This document shows positions 25,268 through 37,715 of a stretch of DNA of 64,000 nucleotides, piece after piece. A program made the translations under genes and the position numbers. This DNA comes from Capra hircus (lineage: Eukaryota > Chordata > Mammalia > Artiodactyla > Bovidae), in contig NC_030811.1 in assembly GCF_001704415.2 (NCBI RefSeq), forward strand, positions 74,728,069 through 74,792,068. Reading direction: 5' to 3'. The first letter of the stretch is position 1. Each line of letters starts with the position of its first letter. The notes below the pieces were generated by a model that did not search any database, was not told where the DNA came from, and saw only the letters and a program-made list of their open reading frames with translations.

Positions 25268-25523
25268 TTTCCTTTTTTTGAATTTAATTTTTATTTTATA
25301 TTGGAGTGTTGTTTATTTACAATGTTGTATTAGTATCAGGTATACAGCAAAGTGACTCAGTTATTTTTTTATATACGTGTGTGTGTATACATATTATTTT
25401 TCAGATTATTTCCCATATAGATTATTACAGAATAATGCGCTATACAGTTGGTTCTTATTGATTATTTTATATAGAATAGCATGCATATGTTAATTCCAAA
25501 CTCCTAACTTCTCTCTATCCCAG
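25268..25523 (-). mobile_element. L1 LINE 3' UTR fragment (older)
   Basis: Reversed L1 3' end: 'tatattggagtgttgtttat', 'caggtatacagcaaagtgac', 'tattacagaataatgcgcta', 'ttccaaactcctaacttctc'. This is the L1MA-like 3' end, diverged. Confidence 0.75.
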
Positions 25524-25949
25524 TCACTAATTTTCTTCTAAAAAGAAGAAAATGTATCTGGCTTTATATACAGTAACTTGTAATCTGGTAGGCTCCTCTC
25601 TATTTATTGGGGAGAGGGGACCATGATAAGCAGAAACATTTTTCCAACAAATATGATCCTTTAATCCCATTGAGAAAGGTTAATCATAGAAGGGTGTCAA
25701 GATTTGCTTTCTGTTGCAAAGTTTGCCAGCAGCAAAATCAATACTATCTGACTCAAAGGAAAATGTACAGAAACTGGGGAAGAAAGGTGATATAGCACCA
25801 AGTATGAGATGGATCCAACAGGATCCAATAAGATCCCTGCTCCCATTGCCTGGCTTGTTCCTCTCTCACCTCTCTGTGTATCTTCTTTCTCCCAGGTCTC
25901 TTTTTAAACGGGGTCTTATCAGACAGACTTTTCATCAGCACTCCCCATC
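25524..25949. other. Intronic stretch, nothing recognised
   Basis: No gene or repeat recognised. Confidence 0.5.
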
Positions 25950-26165
25950 ATCATCCTTACCATGCTTGGCTTTCTCCATAGTGCTTTTCACCACCTAATA
26001 CAGTATGCTATACATTTAGTTGTGTGTCTGTCTACTCCCAGTAGAACGTAAGCTCTGTGAGGTAGGAGAATCCATCTATTTGATCCACTGCTGCATTAGC
26101 AGCAGCATTGGGAACAGTATCTATCACTCCACAGGGGCGCTATTAATACTTGTAGAATGAATGGT
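25950..26165 (+). repeat. L2 LINE 3' end
   Basis: Clear L2 order: 'agaacgtaagctctgtgagg', 'tgatccactgctgcattagc', 'ggcgctattaatacttgtag', ending 'aatgaatggtga'. Confidence 0.65.
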
Positions 26166-26569
26166 GACCCATGCCATCTTTAGTCATGAGCTTTCCTTTA
26201 TCCTTCAGGTTAACATCAATCATAGACTCTGGGTACCAGTCCCTTTATTGTTGATGGAAGGGGGAAAATAAGACAGTTCAGTGTAGTTCTGAGTGTGGAC
26301 ACCAGAACAAAACCACCTGGCTTCAAGCTTGGCTTCAAGCTTGGCTTCTCGGCTTCCTTGACAGCACTGTCCAATAGATCTTTCTGCCATGATACCAGTC
26401 TTCTTTTCTACACTGTCCAGTACAGTAGACATGAGGCATGTAGCCCTACTGAGCACTTCGAGTGTGGCTAGTGTGACTGATGAACTTAATTTTTATTTCA
26501 TTTAACTTAAATGTAAATTTAAGTAGCTTCAGGTAACTAGCACTTACTGTACTACATAGCACAGTTGTA

Positions 26570-26765
26570 GCTGTGTAACCCTAGAGAAGATTTCTTAAAT
26601 TCTCTATGCCTCCATTTCCTCATTAGTGAAATGGCAATAATAGCAATTGCAGTAACAATAGGAGCACCCATAGGATTTTGTAAGAAGTAAATCAGACAAT
26701 ATGAAGGACCATAAAAAAGTACCTGATACATACTGAGCTCTAAATAAGTGGTACTGTTGTGGGCA
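26570..26765 (+). repeat. MIR SINE
   Basis: 'ctctatgcctccatttcctc' then 'attagtgaaatggcaataat', 'gtaagaagtaaatcagacaa', 'acctgatacatactgagctc' and 'ataagtggtactg' follow MIR core to 3' end. Confidence 0.7.
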
Positions 26766-26969
26766 AAAGGAGCTAGCTTTGCAATAACACTGAATCATCC
26801 AGACATAACAACAATGTTAATCTAACATATAAATAAGTAAATGGAAACATAGGCATTTCCAGAAAGTAAGATTATATCAAATATGTGATAACTCGGAAAA
26901 TAGGGTAAATGTAAAAGAAATCTAGAATCACATGCCAACAAGTTGACAATTTTAGTTGACTGTAATGTT

Positions 26970-27237
26970 CAGTTCAGTTCAGTCATTCAGTCATGTCCAA
27001 CTCTTTGCAACCCCACGGATTACAGCACGGCAGGTTCCCTGTCCATCACCAACTCCCACAGCTCGCTCAAACTCATGTCCATTAAGAGTCGGTGATGCCA
27101 TCCAACCATCTCATCCTCTGTCATCCCCTTCTCCTCCTGCCCTCAATCATGTGCAACATCAGGGTCTTTTCTGAGTCAGTTCTTCACATCAGATGGCCAA
27201 AGTATTGTAGTTTCAGCTTCAGCATCAGTCCTTCCAA
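26970..27237 (-). mobile_element. BovB LINE, short 3' end
   Basis: 268 bp of BovB 3' end, tail at left. Perfect 13 bp duplication tgactgtaatgtt at 26957-26969 and 27238-27250. Confidence 0.96.
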
Positions 27238-27250
27238 TGACTGTAATGTT

Positions 27251-28990
27251 ACTCTTTAATAAAAGAACAGTTACCATAGCAGCCAGGCATTGCAAAGTCA
27301 TTTCAGAATCAAAGACAATGAATATCTTCTTAAAGAATCCTTGTGAACAATGTTAACTAAGCAATATCATAAAAGGGCTCCCTTCTATGTCTGGTGTTTT
27401 ATCATTGAGGATAGCTCACTTCCCAACACTTTTCTCCAGTTTCCCATCTCTACTTTATACCCAAGATTCTACACATATTTTTTATTTCTGAGGGTCTATT
27501 TAGATGTCTTTTAAAAACTCACAAAAGTGAAATGGTAAAATGATCATTTTATAAGAAAACAGGCTTATGAAGGATAGCTTATGACACCACTTTATTATTG
27601 CCCAAGGAAGCAGCAAACTGACGTTATTGTATTTTGAAGGAGGTTTGAATTAATTTTTTTAGTATTTTGTATTTTTGTGAGCCTCCAAATGAGATGACTT
27701 TCACTACCTCTGCAGGTTTTATTTTCTTTATACACTTCATACTTTTCTTTCTTCCCAGAGAATTTGAATGTCAAGTCAAAATTGCAAAAGAGAAGAGGAT
27801 GGGGGAGAAGAGAACTAAAAAAGGTTATTTTGCTCCTTGATTAGACTTTACCTGATCAGCTCTTCTCTTGCTACCATTATATAAATGTCCGTAACCTGAG
27901 CAGGGATGGCAGAGGCCACACATGCCTCTTTCACATGCCAGACCCATCTGTCTAGTTCCTTGAACTATATTGCTCTCTTTTGCCTTTCTCCTTTGTTCTC
28001 TAGAATATCTCACCTTGCTCTACTCTCAGATTTGATGGTCATTACCTTAAAGGCTGAGAGCTGAAAGAATTTCTTTTGGAAAATTGTTTAAAAACAAGGT
28101 TTATACTCACATATGTTAACATTTACTTGGTTTGGTAATGTTTTCATCCTTCATGTTAAGGTCAAAAATCAAAATCATAGGGTCCACAGATCTGATTTTA
28201 ATAAAACATCTGTTTATTCAGTGCCATATTGCTCTGGTCAACGTGAGCTGTTTAGAATGTGTCTTTCCATATTTACACACATAAGATATAAAGGCATAAT
28301 CAAGTTTGGTTCATAGTTCATTGTTTTGAAACTTGAAATAAAAAATAGGACCTATTTTTCCAAATGCTTAAATCATATAGAAGTGATAAGATCTCTAGTT
28401 GCACTGACCCTGTGTGGAAATCACTATGTTGATCCCTCTCTAAAAAGAGCTAAGAAGCTGTCATTAGATCAGTTCCTAGGACAGAGCTTTGAGTTGTGGC
28501 ATCAGTTTAAAGCATTGAAATGTAAAGCAAACTTAAAACAAGTATCCTAGGCACTAAATGCAATGGTGAATAAAACAGCCATGACCCCTGTCCTCAGGAG
28601 GCTTCCAGTAAGAAGAGCACAAGGAGCTGAACTGCTAATTGCTACACTTCTGTCTGAACCCCCAAAGATGTGATTCTACAGATTTCAATCTCCAAACCCA
28701 AAAAGAGGGCTAAAAGGGAATCCACTTCAGGCAGGTTCCACAACCTTCTCTGTTCTCCTTTTACTATCATAAAGCTCCCACAAAGGCCTAGAATGGAAAG
28801 GGTTAACCTTACTGAAAAAAAAATGGACTAACAATGGATTGACAGCTTCAAAATGTACATGATTCCTCTTCTAGTTTAAGAGAGAAATAAAATTTTGAGG
28901 TCATATAAGACTTTTATGGAACAGCAACCTACTATATACTTTCCACTTCCAGAGTGATGATGATAACACAGAGATGATGATGGTGATACT
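27251..28990. other. Intronic stretch with one L2 remnant
   Basis: No gene. About 28545-28620 ('cctaggcactaaatgcaatg', 'gtgaataaaacagccatgac', 'cccctgtcctcaggaggctt') is a reversed L2 3' region. The rest is unassigned. Confidence 0.55.
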
Positions 28991-29021
28991 GTTATCTAAC
29001 ATTTGGGTCTCTTACAAGTTC

Positions 29022-29245
29022 CCCCAGGACTTCCCTGGTGGCTCAGACAGTGAAGGGAGACAATGCCTTTACTGCCTACAATGTGGGAGACCTGGGTTCG
29101 ATCCCTGGGTCTGGAAGATGCTCTGGAGAAGGAAACGGTAACCCACTCCAGTACTCTTGCCTGGAAAATCCCATGGATGGAGAAGCATGGTAGGCCATGG
29201 GGTCGCAAAGAGTCGGACACAACTGAGCAACTTCACTTTCTTTCT
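29022..29245 (+). mobile_element. Bov-tA SINE
   Basis: Complete: head 'gacttccctggtggctcaga', body, tail 'cggacacaactgagcaactt'. Duplication ttacaagttc at 29012-29021 and 29246-29255. Confidence 0.95.
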
Positions 29246-29261
29246 TTACAAGTTCTAGATG

Positions 29262-29536
29262 CTCCTCTTGCTGCTAAGTCACTTCAGTCATGTCTGACTC
29301 TGTGCAACCCCACAGATGGCAGCCCACCAGGCTCCTCTGTCCCTGGGATTCTCCAGGCAAGAACACTGGAGTGGGTTGCCATTTCCTTCTCCAATGCATG
29401 AAAGTGAAAAGTGAAAGTGAAGTTGCTCAGTCGTGTCTGACTCTTCGCGACCCCATGGACTGCACCCTACCAGGCTCCTCCGTCCATAGGATTTTCCAGG
29501 CAAGAGTACTGGAGTGGGGTGCCATCGCCTTCTCTG
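29262..29536 (-). mobile_element. BOV-A2 SINE (dimeric)
   Basis: Two Bov-A units in minus orientation (29270-29395 and 29415-29534), joined by 'aatgcatgaaagtgaaaagt', without a tRNA head. Flanked by aagttc[t/c]agatg (29250-29261 and 29537-29548), one mismatch. Confidence 0.93.
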
Positions 29537-29640
29537 AAGTTCCAGATGAGAAAGGTATTATTTTTATCCTCATTTTACAGATACGGAAACTGAGGTATAA
29601 TAGGCTCAGAAATTGGTCCAAGTTCTTCTAAGTAGTGCAA

Positions 29641-30129
29641 AATTCTTTCCAAACTTGAGAAGAAAATCAATCACAAAGAGATCATTTAGAGAGCATTTTA
29701 GTCTTCATATTTTTCTAATACATGTAACAGGCATGTAACAGGGAAGGATAAATGAATAAATGAAATGATAAAAGAAAAACTGAGAAAATCACAGTATCTC
29801 TATATTAAATTTGATACTTTTTTATTAAAACTAAGAAAATATACATTGTATGCATAAGTCATTGGAAGTGGAGACCTTCACTTCCTTGCTCCTAATATAG
29901 AATCCTACAGTATTATAAAGTAAAATAAAGTAAAAATAAAAGTTACAAAATAAAATAAAATAAAAAAATAAAAATATGATATGAGTCCACCATGGGAGAT
30001 TCATGAGTTTTGAGTAGTTGGTTCAAAAACTAAAACTGGCTTACATGTATCCATCCACACTTTGCCAATCATGGCCCCTTTCAACAATGGCATAAATTGT
30101 TTGACTTGGCACTTTGAAATTTAGATTCT
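29641..30129. other. Intronic stretch, A-rich
   Basis: No gene. Contains an A-rich (AAATA)-like low-complexity run at about 29915-29972. Confidence 0.6.
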
Positions 30130-30138
30130 ATATGGCCA

Positions 30139-30342
30139 ATGAAAGTGAAGTGAAGTGAAAGTCATTCAGTCGTGTCCAACTCTTTGAGACCCCATGCACT
30201 ATATAGTCCATGGAATTCTCCAATCCAGAATACTGGAGTGGGTAGCTGTTCCCTTCTCTAGAGATCTTCCCAATCCAGAGATCAAACCCAGGTCTCCCAC
30301 ATTGCAGGCAGATTCTTTACCAGCTGAGCCACCAGGAAGGAC
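30139..30342 (-). mobile_element. Bov-tA SINE
   Basis: Tail at left (gtgaagtgaaagtcattcag), head at right (ttaccagctgagccaccagg). Duplication atatggcca at 30130-30138 and 30343-30351. Confidence 0.95.
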
Positions 30343-30585
30343 ATATGGCCATAGAACTGAGAAATGTTAACTAAATATTATCCACAACATTTACATTTTG
30401 GGCAACATGATAAATCAGATATCCCCCACAAAATGGCACAAATAGAATACCTAAAAATGTTGAATAAAATTTCAAAATATTTTTTAATGTGCATAACTTA
30501 TCAATTGTTAAGTAAGGGAAATACTTAGAAGTAAGAAAAAAATTCAGAGAAGCAACTGAATACTAACACTGACCTTGGTCGCATT

Positions 30586-31725
30586 CGGTTCAGTTCAGTT
30601 GCTCAGTTGTGTCCGACTCTTTGCGACTCCATGGACTGCAGTACAACAGGCTTCACTGTCCATCACCAACTCCCGGAGTTTACTCAAATTCATGTCCATT
30701 GAGTCAGTGATGCCATCCAACCATCTCATCCTCTGTCATCCCCTTCTCCTCCCATCTTCAATCTTTCCCAGCATCAGGGTCTTTTCAAATGAGTTACTTC
30801 TTCACATCAGATGGCCAAAGTATTGGAGTTTCAGCTTCAACATCAGTCCTTCCAATGAACACTCAGGACTGATCTCCTTTAGGATGGACTGGTTGGATCT
30901 CCTTGCAGTCCAAGGGACTCTCAAGAGTCTTCTCCAACACCACAGTTCAAAAGCATCAGTTCTTTGGCGCTCAGCTTGCGTTATAGTCCGACTCTCACAT
31001 CCATACATGACTACTGGAAAAACCATTACCTTGACGAGACAGACTTTGTTGGCAAAATAATGTCTCTCCTTTTCAATACGCTGTCTGGGTCGGTCATAGT
31101 TTTCTTCCAAGGAGCATCTTTTAATTTCATAGCTGCAGTTACCATCTGTAGTGATTTTGGAACCCAAAAAATAGTCTGTCACTGTTTTCTTTGTTTCTCC
31201 ATCTATTTGTCATGAAGTGATGGGACCAGATGCTATTATCTTAGTTTTCCGAATGTTGAATTTTAAGCTTACTTTTTCACTCTCTTCTTTCACTTTCATC
31301 AAGAAGCTCTTTTTAGTTCCTCTTCACTTTCTGCCATAAGGGTGGTGTCACCTGCATATCTGAGGTTATTGATATTTCTCCTGGCAATCTTGATTCCAGC
31401 TTGTGCTTCATTCAACCCAGCATTTCTCATGATGTACTCTGCATATAAGTTAAATAAGCAGGGTGACAATATACAGCCTTGATGTACTCCTTTTCCTATT
31501 TGGAACCAGTCTGTTGTTCCATGCCCAGTTCTAACTGTTGCTTCCTGACCTGCATACAGATTTCTCAAGAGGCATGTCAGGTGGTCTGGTATTCCCATCT
31601 CTCACAATTTTCCACAGTCTGTTGTGATCCACACAGTCAAAGTCTTTGGCATAGTCAATAAAGCAGAAATAGATGTTTTTCTGGAACTCTTTTGCTTTTT
31701 CTATGATCCAGTGGATGTTGGCAAT
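30586..31725 (-). mobile_element. BovB LINE, 5'-truncated (1.1 kb)
   Basis: Minus-strand BovB from its ACTGA-type tail to the RT region; frames at 30802-31182 and 31299-31598 carry C-terminal and RT blocks. The catalytic box reads YAGD (31347-31358). Duplication ttggt[c/g]gcatt, one mismatch (30575-30585 and 31726-31736). Frame broken between 31182 and 31299. Confidence 0.95.
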
Positions 31726-31992
31726 TTGGTGGCATTAACTGACCCTTAGTGACTGAGGTTTTTTCCCTCATATTTTTCATATCATGATACACGTAGAAAA
31801 TGAAATTATTATAATAGCAACTGCTAGAAAAAATGGGAGAGTATTTGGGAGCACTGATATGTAACTGCAAAAACATACATCATATTTACTTTACATAAGA
31901 AAAATAAAATATAAAGTATTAAATATATTGAATAAATACTCAATGCTAAATATACTGGATTTGCATAAACTTGACATTAGAAAATTTGTACA

Positions 31993-32135
31993 TTTTTTAA
32001 AATTTTAATTTAATTTTTAATTTTTTCCTGCACTATGCGGCTTGAGGGATCTTAGTTCCCCGACCAGAGACTGAACCTGTGCCCCCTGCAGTGGAAGCCC
32101 AGAGTTTTATTCACTGGACCACTAGGAAGGTCCCT
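31993..32135 (-). mobile_element. CHR-type SINE
   Basis: Reversed CHR SINE with T-rich end at left, then 'ctatgcggcttgagggatct', 'agttccccgaccagagactg', 'tgccccctgcagtggaagcc' and 'tcactggaccactaggaagg'. CHR SINEs are shared by ruminants, whales and hippos. Confidence 0.85.
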
Positions 32136-32339
32136 GCAAATATTTTTAAAGTAACTTGAACTTTCTTTCATGAACGTACATATTTTTTCATTTTATGTCA
32201 TGCTTGAGTTAGTTGCATATAATTCTTAATAAAATCTTTTAAAGATGATCTTTTCAAAAGTCTCACTATGGATAAGCCATTTTTTCTACAAATTTGTAGC
32301 AGCTAAAAATCAATGAGCTTGGTAATCAATTAAGAAGTT

Positions 32340-33320
32340 AGAGGAAGAATAAAAGAATATGCCCAAAGAAAATGGAAAAAAGGAAGTAAAACATAAAAGC
32401 AAAAGTTAATGCCACATAGGACAGAGGAATGTAATGGAGAAGAAGAGCAAAGATAAAGTTGGTTCTCTTAAAAAGACTTACAAATTTGACAAATTTTGGC
32501 AAAGTTGACTTAGAGAAAATAGAAAAGACATCAATGAAGAACTTTTCAATGATATTTGAAGTATAGTGTGAACAACTTTATGCCAATAAAGTTGACAAGG
32601 TAGATAAAATGGACAAATCCTTAGAAAAATATATCTTTAAAAACTGAAGATGAAAAACCTGAATAATTCTATAACAATTAAAGAAATGCAATCAGTAGTT
32701 TAAAGTCTTCCTCAAGGAAATACCAGGCCCAGACAGTTTTACACAGTATTCCTATTAAACATTCAAAGAATAGATAATTCCAATGGTTCACAAAGTCTTT
32801 CAAAGGAAAGAAACAGACTTCTCAACTACTTTTATGAATCCTACATAACCTTGATATCAAAATTAGATAATGACAGTATGACAAAGCAAAAAATCAAAAA
32901 TCTTACTCATGAAAATACTCTAAAAATAATAAATAAAATGTTAGAGACTGCTAAGTCTTATCAGATATGTGAAAGTTGGCTGTGTTTTTAAAAATGCATT
33001 ATTTCAACATCAGAAAATCCAGTATTGTAATTCATCTCATCAATATATACTAGTCAGAAGAGTCATTTGATCACCTCAAAAGATGCAGAAAATTCATTTG
33101 ATAAATTTCAATATATATTCACAATCTAAAAACTTATCAAGGTAGGAATATAAGAGAATTTCCTTAACCTAATAAATAGCATTTGCAAAAAAAATCTACA
33201 GCATATGTCATAGTGAATAATGTCACAGTGAAATATTAAAAACATTTCCTTTAAAAACAGAAAAAGATAAAAATTAAACATGTTACTTGGGAATATGTAC
33301 TTTAGTGATAAAACTAAGAA
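32340..33320 (+). mobile_element. Ancient L1 ORF2 segment
   Basis: Diverged plus-strand L1 ORF2, recognisable in translation across stops: a 'Y...YESYITLISKLDNDSM' block (about 32830-32890), 'KIINKMLE', and an 'ENPVL' to 'AENSFDKFQYI' block (about 33010-33110). Frequent stops and small indels mark it as old (L1M class). Confidence 0.65.
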
Positions 33321-34589
33321 ATATAGGGTAGTAACACAAAACTCAGAGAAATGGCTACGTCTGGGTGGTTATAATCAGGAAAATGGACAGTAGATACACA
33401 AAGGGTCATTATAGACAAACACACACAAGCACATATACAGAATATAAAACATATTATTCATAACATGTTTGCATATGAACTGAAACAATGATTCATTCTG
33501 CAAATGTTAAACAAATCCAGAATGATGGCTAGTCTAAAAAACATTATAACTATAATAGAAATTTAAATCACTTTATCTTCCATTGTACAAGTTCAAGCTT
33601 GTCTTCATGTAAGTCATATTTGTACACTAAGGTCATAGTTTAACATGTTTGGGAATAAATTTCAAATGAACTGCTCACATCTCCATGAAGACTTAAAAAG
33701 AATTATATGTGCAGACTCATTCTATTTCCTGAGTAAATCTATCACAGTTAAAACTTTATGTTTAGGGACCACTTTCCACATCATTATGTTGGTTTTTTTA
33801 GAAACCTTTTGCAAAGAGATCAATTATTTAACAGTACACAAAGGAAAGGAATAGCCTTCATCCAATGAACTCACATTGATTGCAGAATTCTTCCCCTTTG
33901 TTCTAGGCACGCTATATTCAGCTCCCAAATTCTAAGAGGCCAAATCCTAAGAGCAATGCTAGTGTGATGTATCAAACCGCAGTATTCAGACAGTTCAAGA
34001 TTTTCTGCTTTGTCTCTTCAGGCACAGACACTTTAGTGGGAACTGGAGCCAGAGTGGAGCACTGGGGCTAATGAGGCGGAACTCTGAGGAGGATTAACAA
34101 GAATGTTTTCTGAGTATGAGATGGAAAAGGGGGCTTGATATTGAGCAGGGACATGTGCTTTTCAAAAGCCTTCCTCTAAAGAACTTTCTGAACTTCTGGT
34201 CCCCAAAGTAGAAACAGAAGACAAAATAGAAACCACACTGAGTTCAGGTTCCATTGTTTTTTTTTTAAAAAGGAAAAGGGGACAAAAAACAGAATTTGTG
34301 TGTTCTCTGAGTGGCTTCCAGCAGAGTAAGGTATATATGAATAAAGTAGGCACTCATTCATTCTCTCCTTTTTGTTGTCATTGTGTTTAAGGACTAGAAT
34401 ATGTAGGTAGACAGTAGAAATGAAATTAGGTGCCCAAGTTTTCATTCTGATCATATGAAGCATTGCCTATGGCTGGGGTCCATGTTCTAAGTTACTGTAA
34501 ACATTATTTTTAAAGTCTGCTAAGTCCCTAAAGCTTCCCAAGAAATGCTACTTCCAATTTTACTTTTATTTTTTTTTTAATTTTCAAAA
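33321..34589. other. Intronic stretch, nothing recognised
   Basis: AT-rich, no gene or confident repeat; frames at 33645-33854 and 34176-34463 have no familiar domain. Confidence 0.55.
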
Positions 34590-35335
34590 CATGATCAGGC
34601 TGCTGCAGATGCAACAGAGTAGAACCTTATGGAGTCTCTTCCTGGGAAAGGCCCCTCCCCCATATTCTCTGCTGTAGTTCCTCTCTGAAGCCCCTAATAT
34701 CTGATACACATTTCCTGAGTTATTTTATAGACACTAAAACCACCACCAAATGGAAAAAATTAACTACTTGATGATCATGAGCATGTAGCCCCCAGACCTA
34801 CTAGCACCTAAGGATTGATAAAGGTAACCTGTGACACAGCCCTGTTAGTCTTCCCTGTAGCTCAAACAGTAAAGAATCTGCCTGCAATGCAGGATATCTG
34901 GGTTTGATCCCTGGGCCGGGAAGATCCTCTGGAGAAGGAAATGGCAATCCACCCCAGTATTCTTGCCTGGAGAATCCCATGGGCAGAGGAACCTGGTGGG
35001 CTACAGTCCATGGGATCACAAAGAGTCACACAACTGAGCGACTTACATTACACTACTACAACCCTGTTATCTTACCAAGAAAATCGCACATAAGCTGATA
35101 GCATGCACTTTCCTCCTTCACCTTGCCTTTAAAAATGCTTTGCTGAAATCATCAGTAAGTTTAAGTGTTTTGAGCACTAGCTATCCTGAACTCCTTGCTT
35201 GGTACCTTGCAATAAATGTTGTACTTTGCTTCACAACAACCTGATGTTAGCAGATTGGTTTTACTTTGTGTGGATTCATTAGGGCAGTAACACAGAGACC
35301 CACAATTGTAATGCATAGTTTGTGACAACCAAAAT
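34590..35335 (+). repeat. Probable endogenous retroviral solo LTR
   Basis: 'ttgcctttaaaaatgctttg' then 'gaactccttgcttggtacct', 'tgcaataaatgttgtacttt' (AATAAA signal) and 'ggttttactttgtgtggatt' match the downstream half of a mammalian ERV LTR. The upstream half and borders are inferred. No gag, pol or env is attached. Split by a Bov-tA. Confidence 0.5.
34848..35061 (+). mobile_element. Bov-tA SINE
   Basis: Head 'gtcttccctgtagctcaaac', body, tail 'cacaactgagcgacttacat'. Duplication ccctgtta at 34840-34847 and 35062-35069. Confidence 0.95.
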
Positions 35336-35591
35336 CAAACAGCTATTTAGAATCCTCCAGTTCTGAATTTCTCAACTTTTTTTTGAATTCTACAATAACC
35401 TACTATTAGCAGGTCTCCAGTGAGCTGCTAATTCTCCAGGGATGTCCAAGTTATTCCAAAGTGTCCATCTCCAAGCTGAGAAACAATAACCAAAAAGTTC
35501 AGATGGGAGAAAGACCAATTCAATGAGTCCTCTGAAACACATAGGCCAGTGGAAAGTCACAACAGATTCTTAACAAGACAGGTAAGTTGTC

Positions 35592-35746
35592 AGTTCAGTT
35601 CACTCAGTCGTGCCTGAGTCTTTGTGACCCATGGACTGCAGCACACCAGGCTTCCCTGTCCATCACCAACTCTCAGAGCCTACTCAAACTCATGTTCATT
35701 GCATCGGTGATGCCATCCAACCATCTCACCCTCTGTTGTCCCCTTA
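35592..35746 (-). mobile_element. BovB LINE, very short 3' end
   Basis: About 155 bp of BovB 3' end with tail at left ('gtcagttcagttcactcagt'), stopping at 'ctctgttgtcccctta'. No convincing duplication. Confidence 0.9.
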
Positions 35747-37221
35747 TAGAGAGTAATTTAAAAGAATTTATATCAAGGCAAAGGACTGCAAAAAAGTCCA
35801 GGAGGAGCTGACCTTTTCTGAGTGTTTCCTTCTACTGCCTGGATTCTGGATGAATGCCTTTTCTTATTCTTTTTCACCCTTCGCATTTTATCCTCCACCC
35901 TCCATCATCAAGATGCTATCTTACACATAGTGTTAGTGGGGAAATGACTTCTGAGAGGCACAAGATGACAAGGCTGGAGCTCCCTCTAGAGCCCATCCTG
36001 CAGTGCATGGAGGGGTCTTCAGTATAGTGACCTAGGGCTGGACGGATCCTTGCCCATTTCCCCATCCCAGCTCACCTTGCTGAAGAGCCCTTTCCAGCAA
36101 ATGAAGAGGTCTGCAAGGGCAGAGCTATTCACCATGCCCTGAAGGATGTAATTTGGAGGCTTCCCAGAAGAGATTAACCAAAATCTCTTCACCAGCATCT
36201 TTAGAAGCAAATGATCTGAGCAAGAATGCTTACAAGTTCTCCTGTCAATCTCAACTCTGGATACTCACCACAAAAGGGATCTTGATACTGTGGATATAGA
36301 ACAGAAAATGTTAATTTGTTCATTATTCAATCTAGCAGTCTGGGTCATATTCACAGATGTAGTCATAACAAATGAATACTCTAATTCTTCAATAAACTAA
36401 TGACTTCAAATATGAAAGGAAAATATTAATAAGAAGCAATGTTGGGCTTTAAAAATATTCTTTAGAAAAGCTAAAGAAATACAAGAATTAACATGTTAAT
36501 GAAAGAGCAACACAATCTTCATTTGACCATAAATCCTACTTTTTTTGCCTAGGAAGAAAAATAATGATTCACAGATATCATATTGAGAAACCTAATTTTC
36601 AGTGTATTACAGTTACTTTTAAAATATCAGATAATAAAATGCAGCTTCTGATTTGTTCCTATAACATGATGTTATTAGAGATAAAGAATATTCAATTTTT
36701 TCTTTTGATAACTGTGAAGAGGGTAACACGAATAATATTTCTCTGTCATTTGGTGAAACTTCACAAGAATGCCTAAGTATTTGACATAATCAAAAGATTG
36801 TCTGGTCCACATTGCCTTCAAAACATGGCTTCTGTTTTTTAGATTAGTTCAGCTGAACTTACTAAACAGTTCAACATATCTCTACAACATCTTCTTGTTA
36901 CTTCTGAGTCACTATTGTAGATAAATAAAATGGAAGAGCTAGACCCTGTCAACACAAAATTAAACTCTTAACTGAATATGGTATTTTCTTAGTAATGTAC
37001 GAAATTCATTCTAGGAATCACAATGGCATTTATATAACACTGCAGTTTCTGAAAGGCTTTCATAGCCATTCTCTTTCTCGATCCTCAGGACAAAGTAGAT
37101 CTGAAACATACAAGTTGTGAAATGAAATTGCCCTTCTTTAATTTGTGTATCGTGAGGCGAATTTTTCTGTCTACTAAATTTTCTGAATACTGACCACTCC
37201 TCCAGGCCTGCACTCTTTAGT
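35747..37221. other. Intronic stretch, nothing recognised
   Basis: No gene or confident repeat. Confidence 0.55.
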
Positions 37222-37264
37222 GCAGCAATTATAGCTAACGTTTATTGAGTGCTTACTGTGTGCT

Positions 37265-37404
37265 GAGATGGTTGGATGGCATCACAGACTCGATGAACAT
37301 AAGTTTGAGCAAGCTCCACAAGTTGGTGATGGACAGGGAAGCCTGGCATGCTGCAGTCCATGGAGTCGCAAAGAATCAGACACGACTGAGTGACTAAACT
37401 GAAC
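37265..37404 (+). mobile_element. BovB LINE, 140 bp 3' end
   Basis: Encodes the last BovB codons and tail. Perfect 11 bp duplication tactgtgtgct at 37254-37264 and 37405-37415. Confidence 0.95.
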
Positions 37405-37470
37405 TACTGTGTGCTAGGTCCAGTTTTAAGTGTTTTACATGCATTAATTCAATAATCCTAAGAACACAGC

Positions 37471-37715
37471 TCCACTCCCGAGGTCAGGGAGGCGGCCGAG
37501 AGGAGCTACCCCACGTCTGAGGTCAGGGGCGGCAGCCGAGAGGAGCAACCCCACGTCCAAGGAGCGGCGGCTGCGCAGGGTGCAGGAGGGCCAAGAGAAG
37601 CTACTCCACATTCAAGGTCAGGAGGGGCAGCCATGAGGAGATAGCCCTCGTCCAAGGTAAGGAGCAGTGGCTGTACTTCGCTGCAGCAGCCATGAAGATA
37701 CCCCACGTCCAAGGT
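37471..37715 (+). repeat. Degenerate tandem units in BovB 5' region
   Basis: Six diverged copies of a unit centred on 'ccacgtccaaggt' start near 37472, 37511, 37551, 37606, 37647 and 37703 (spacings about 39, 40, 55, 41 and 56), separated by GC-rich 'gcagccgagaggag'-like sequence. This would be the element's 5' UTR/promoter region. Confidence 0.7.

Larger units (their letters stand above)
28991..29640 (-). repeat. MIR SINE split by two younger SINEs
   Basis: Left part 'ttatctaacatttgggtctc' and right part 'tttttatcctcattttacag', 'atacggaaactgaggtataa', 'ggctcagaaattggtccaag' form one reversed MIR once the Bov-tA and BOV-A2 and their duplications are removed. Confidence 0.65.
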
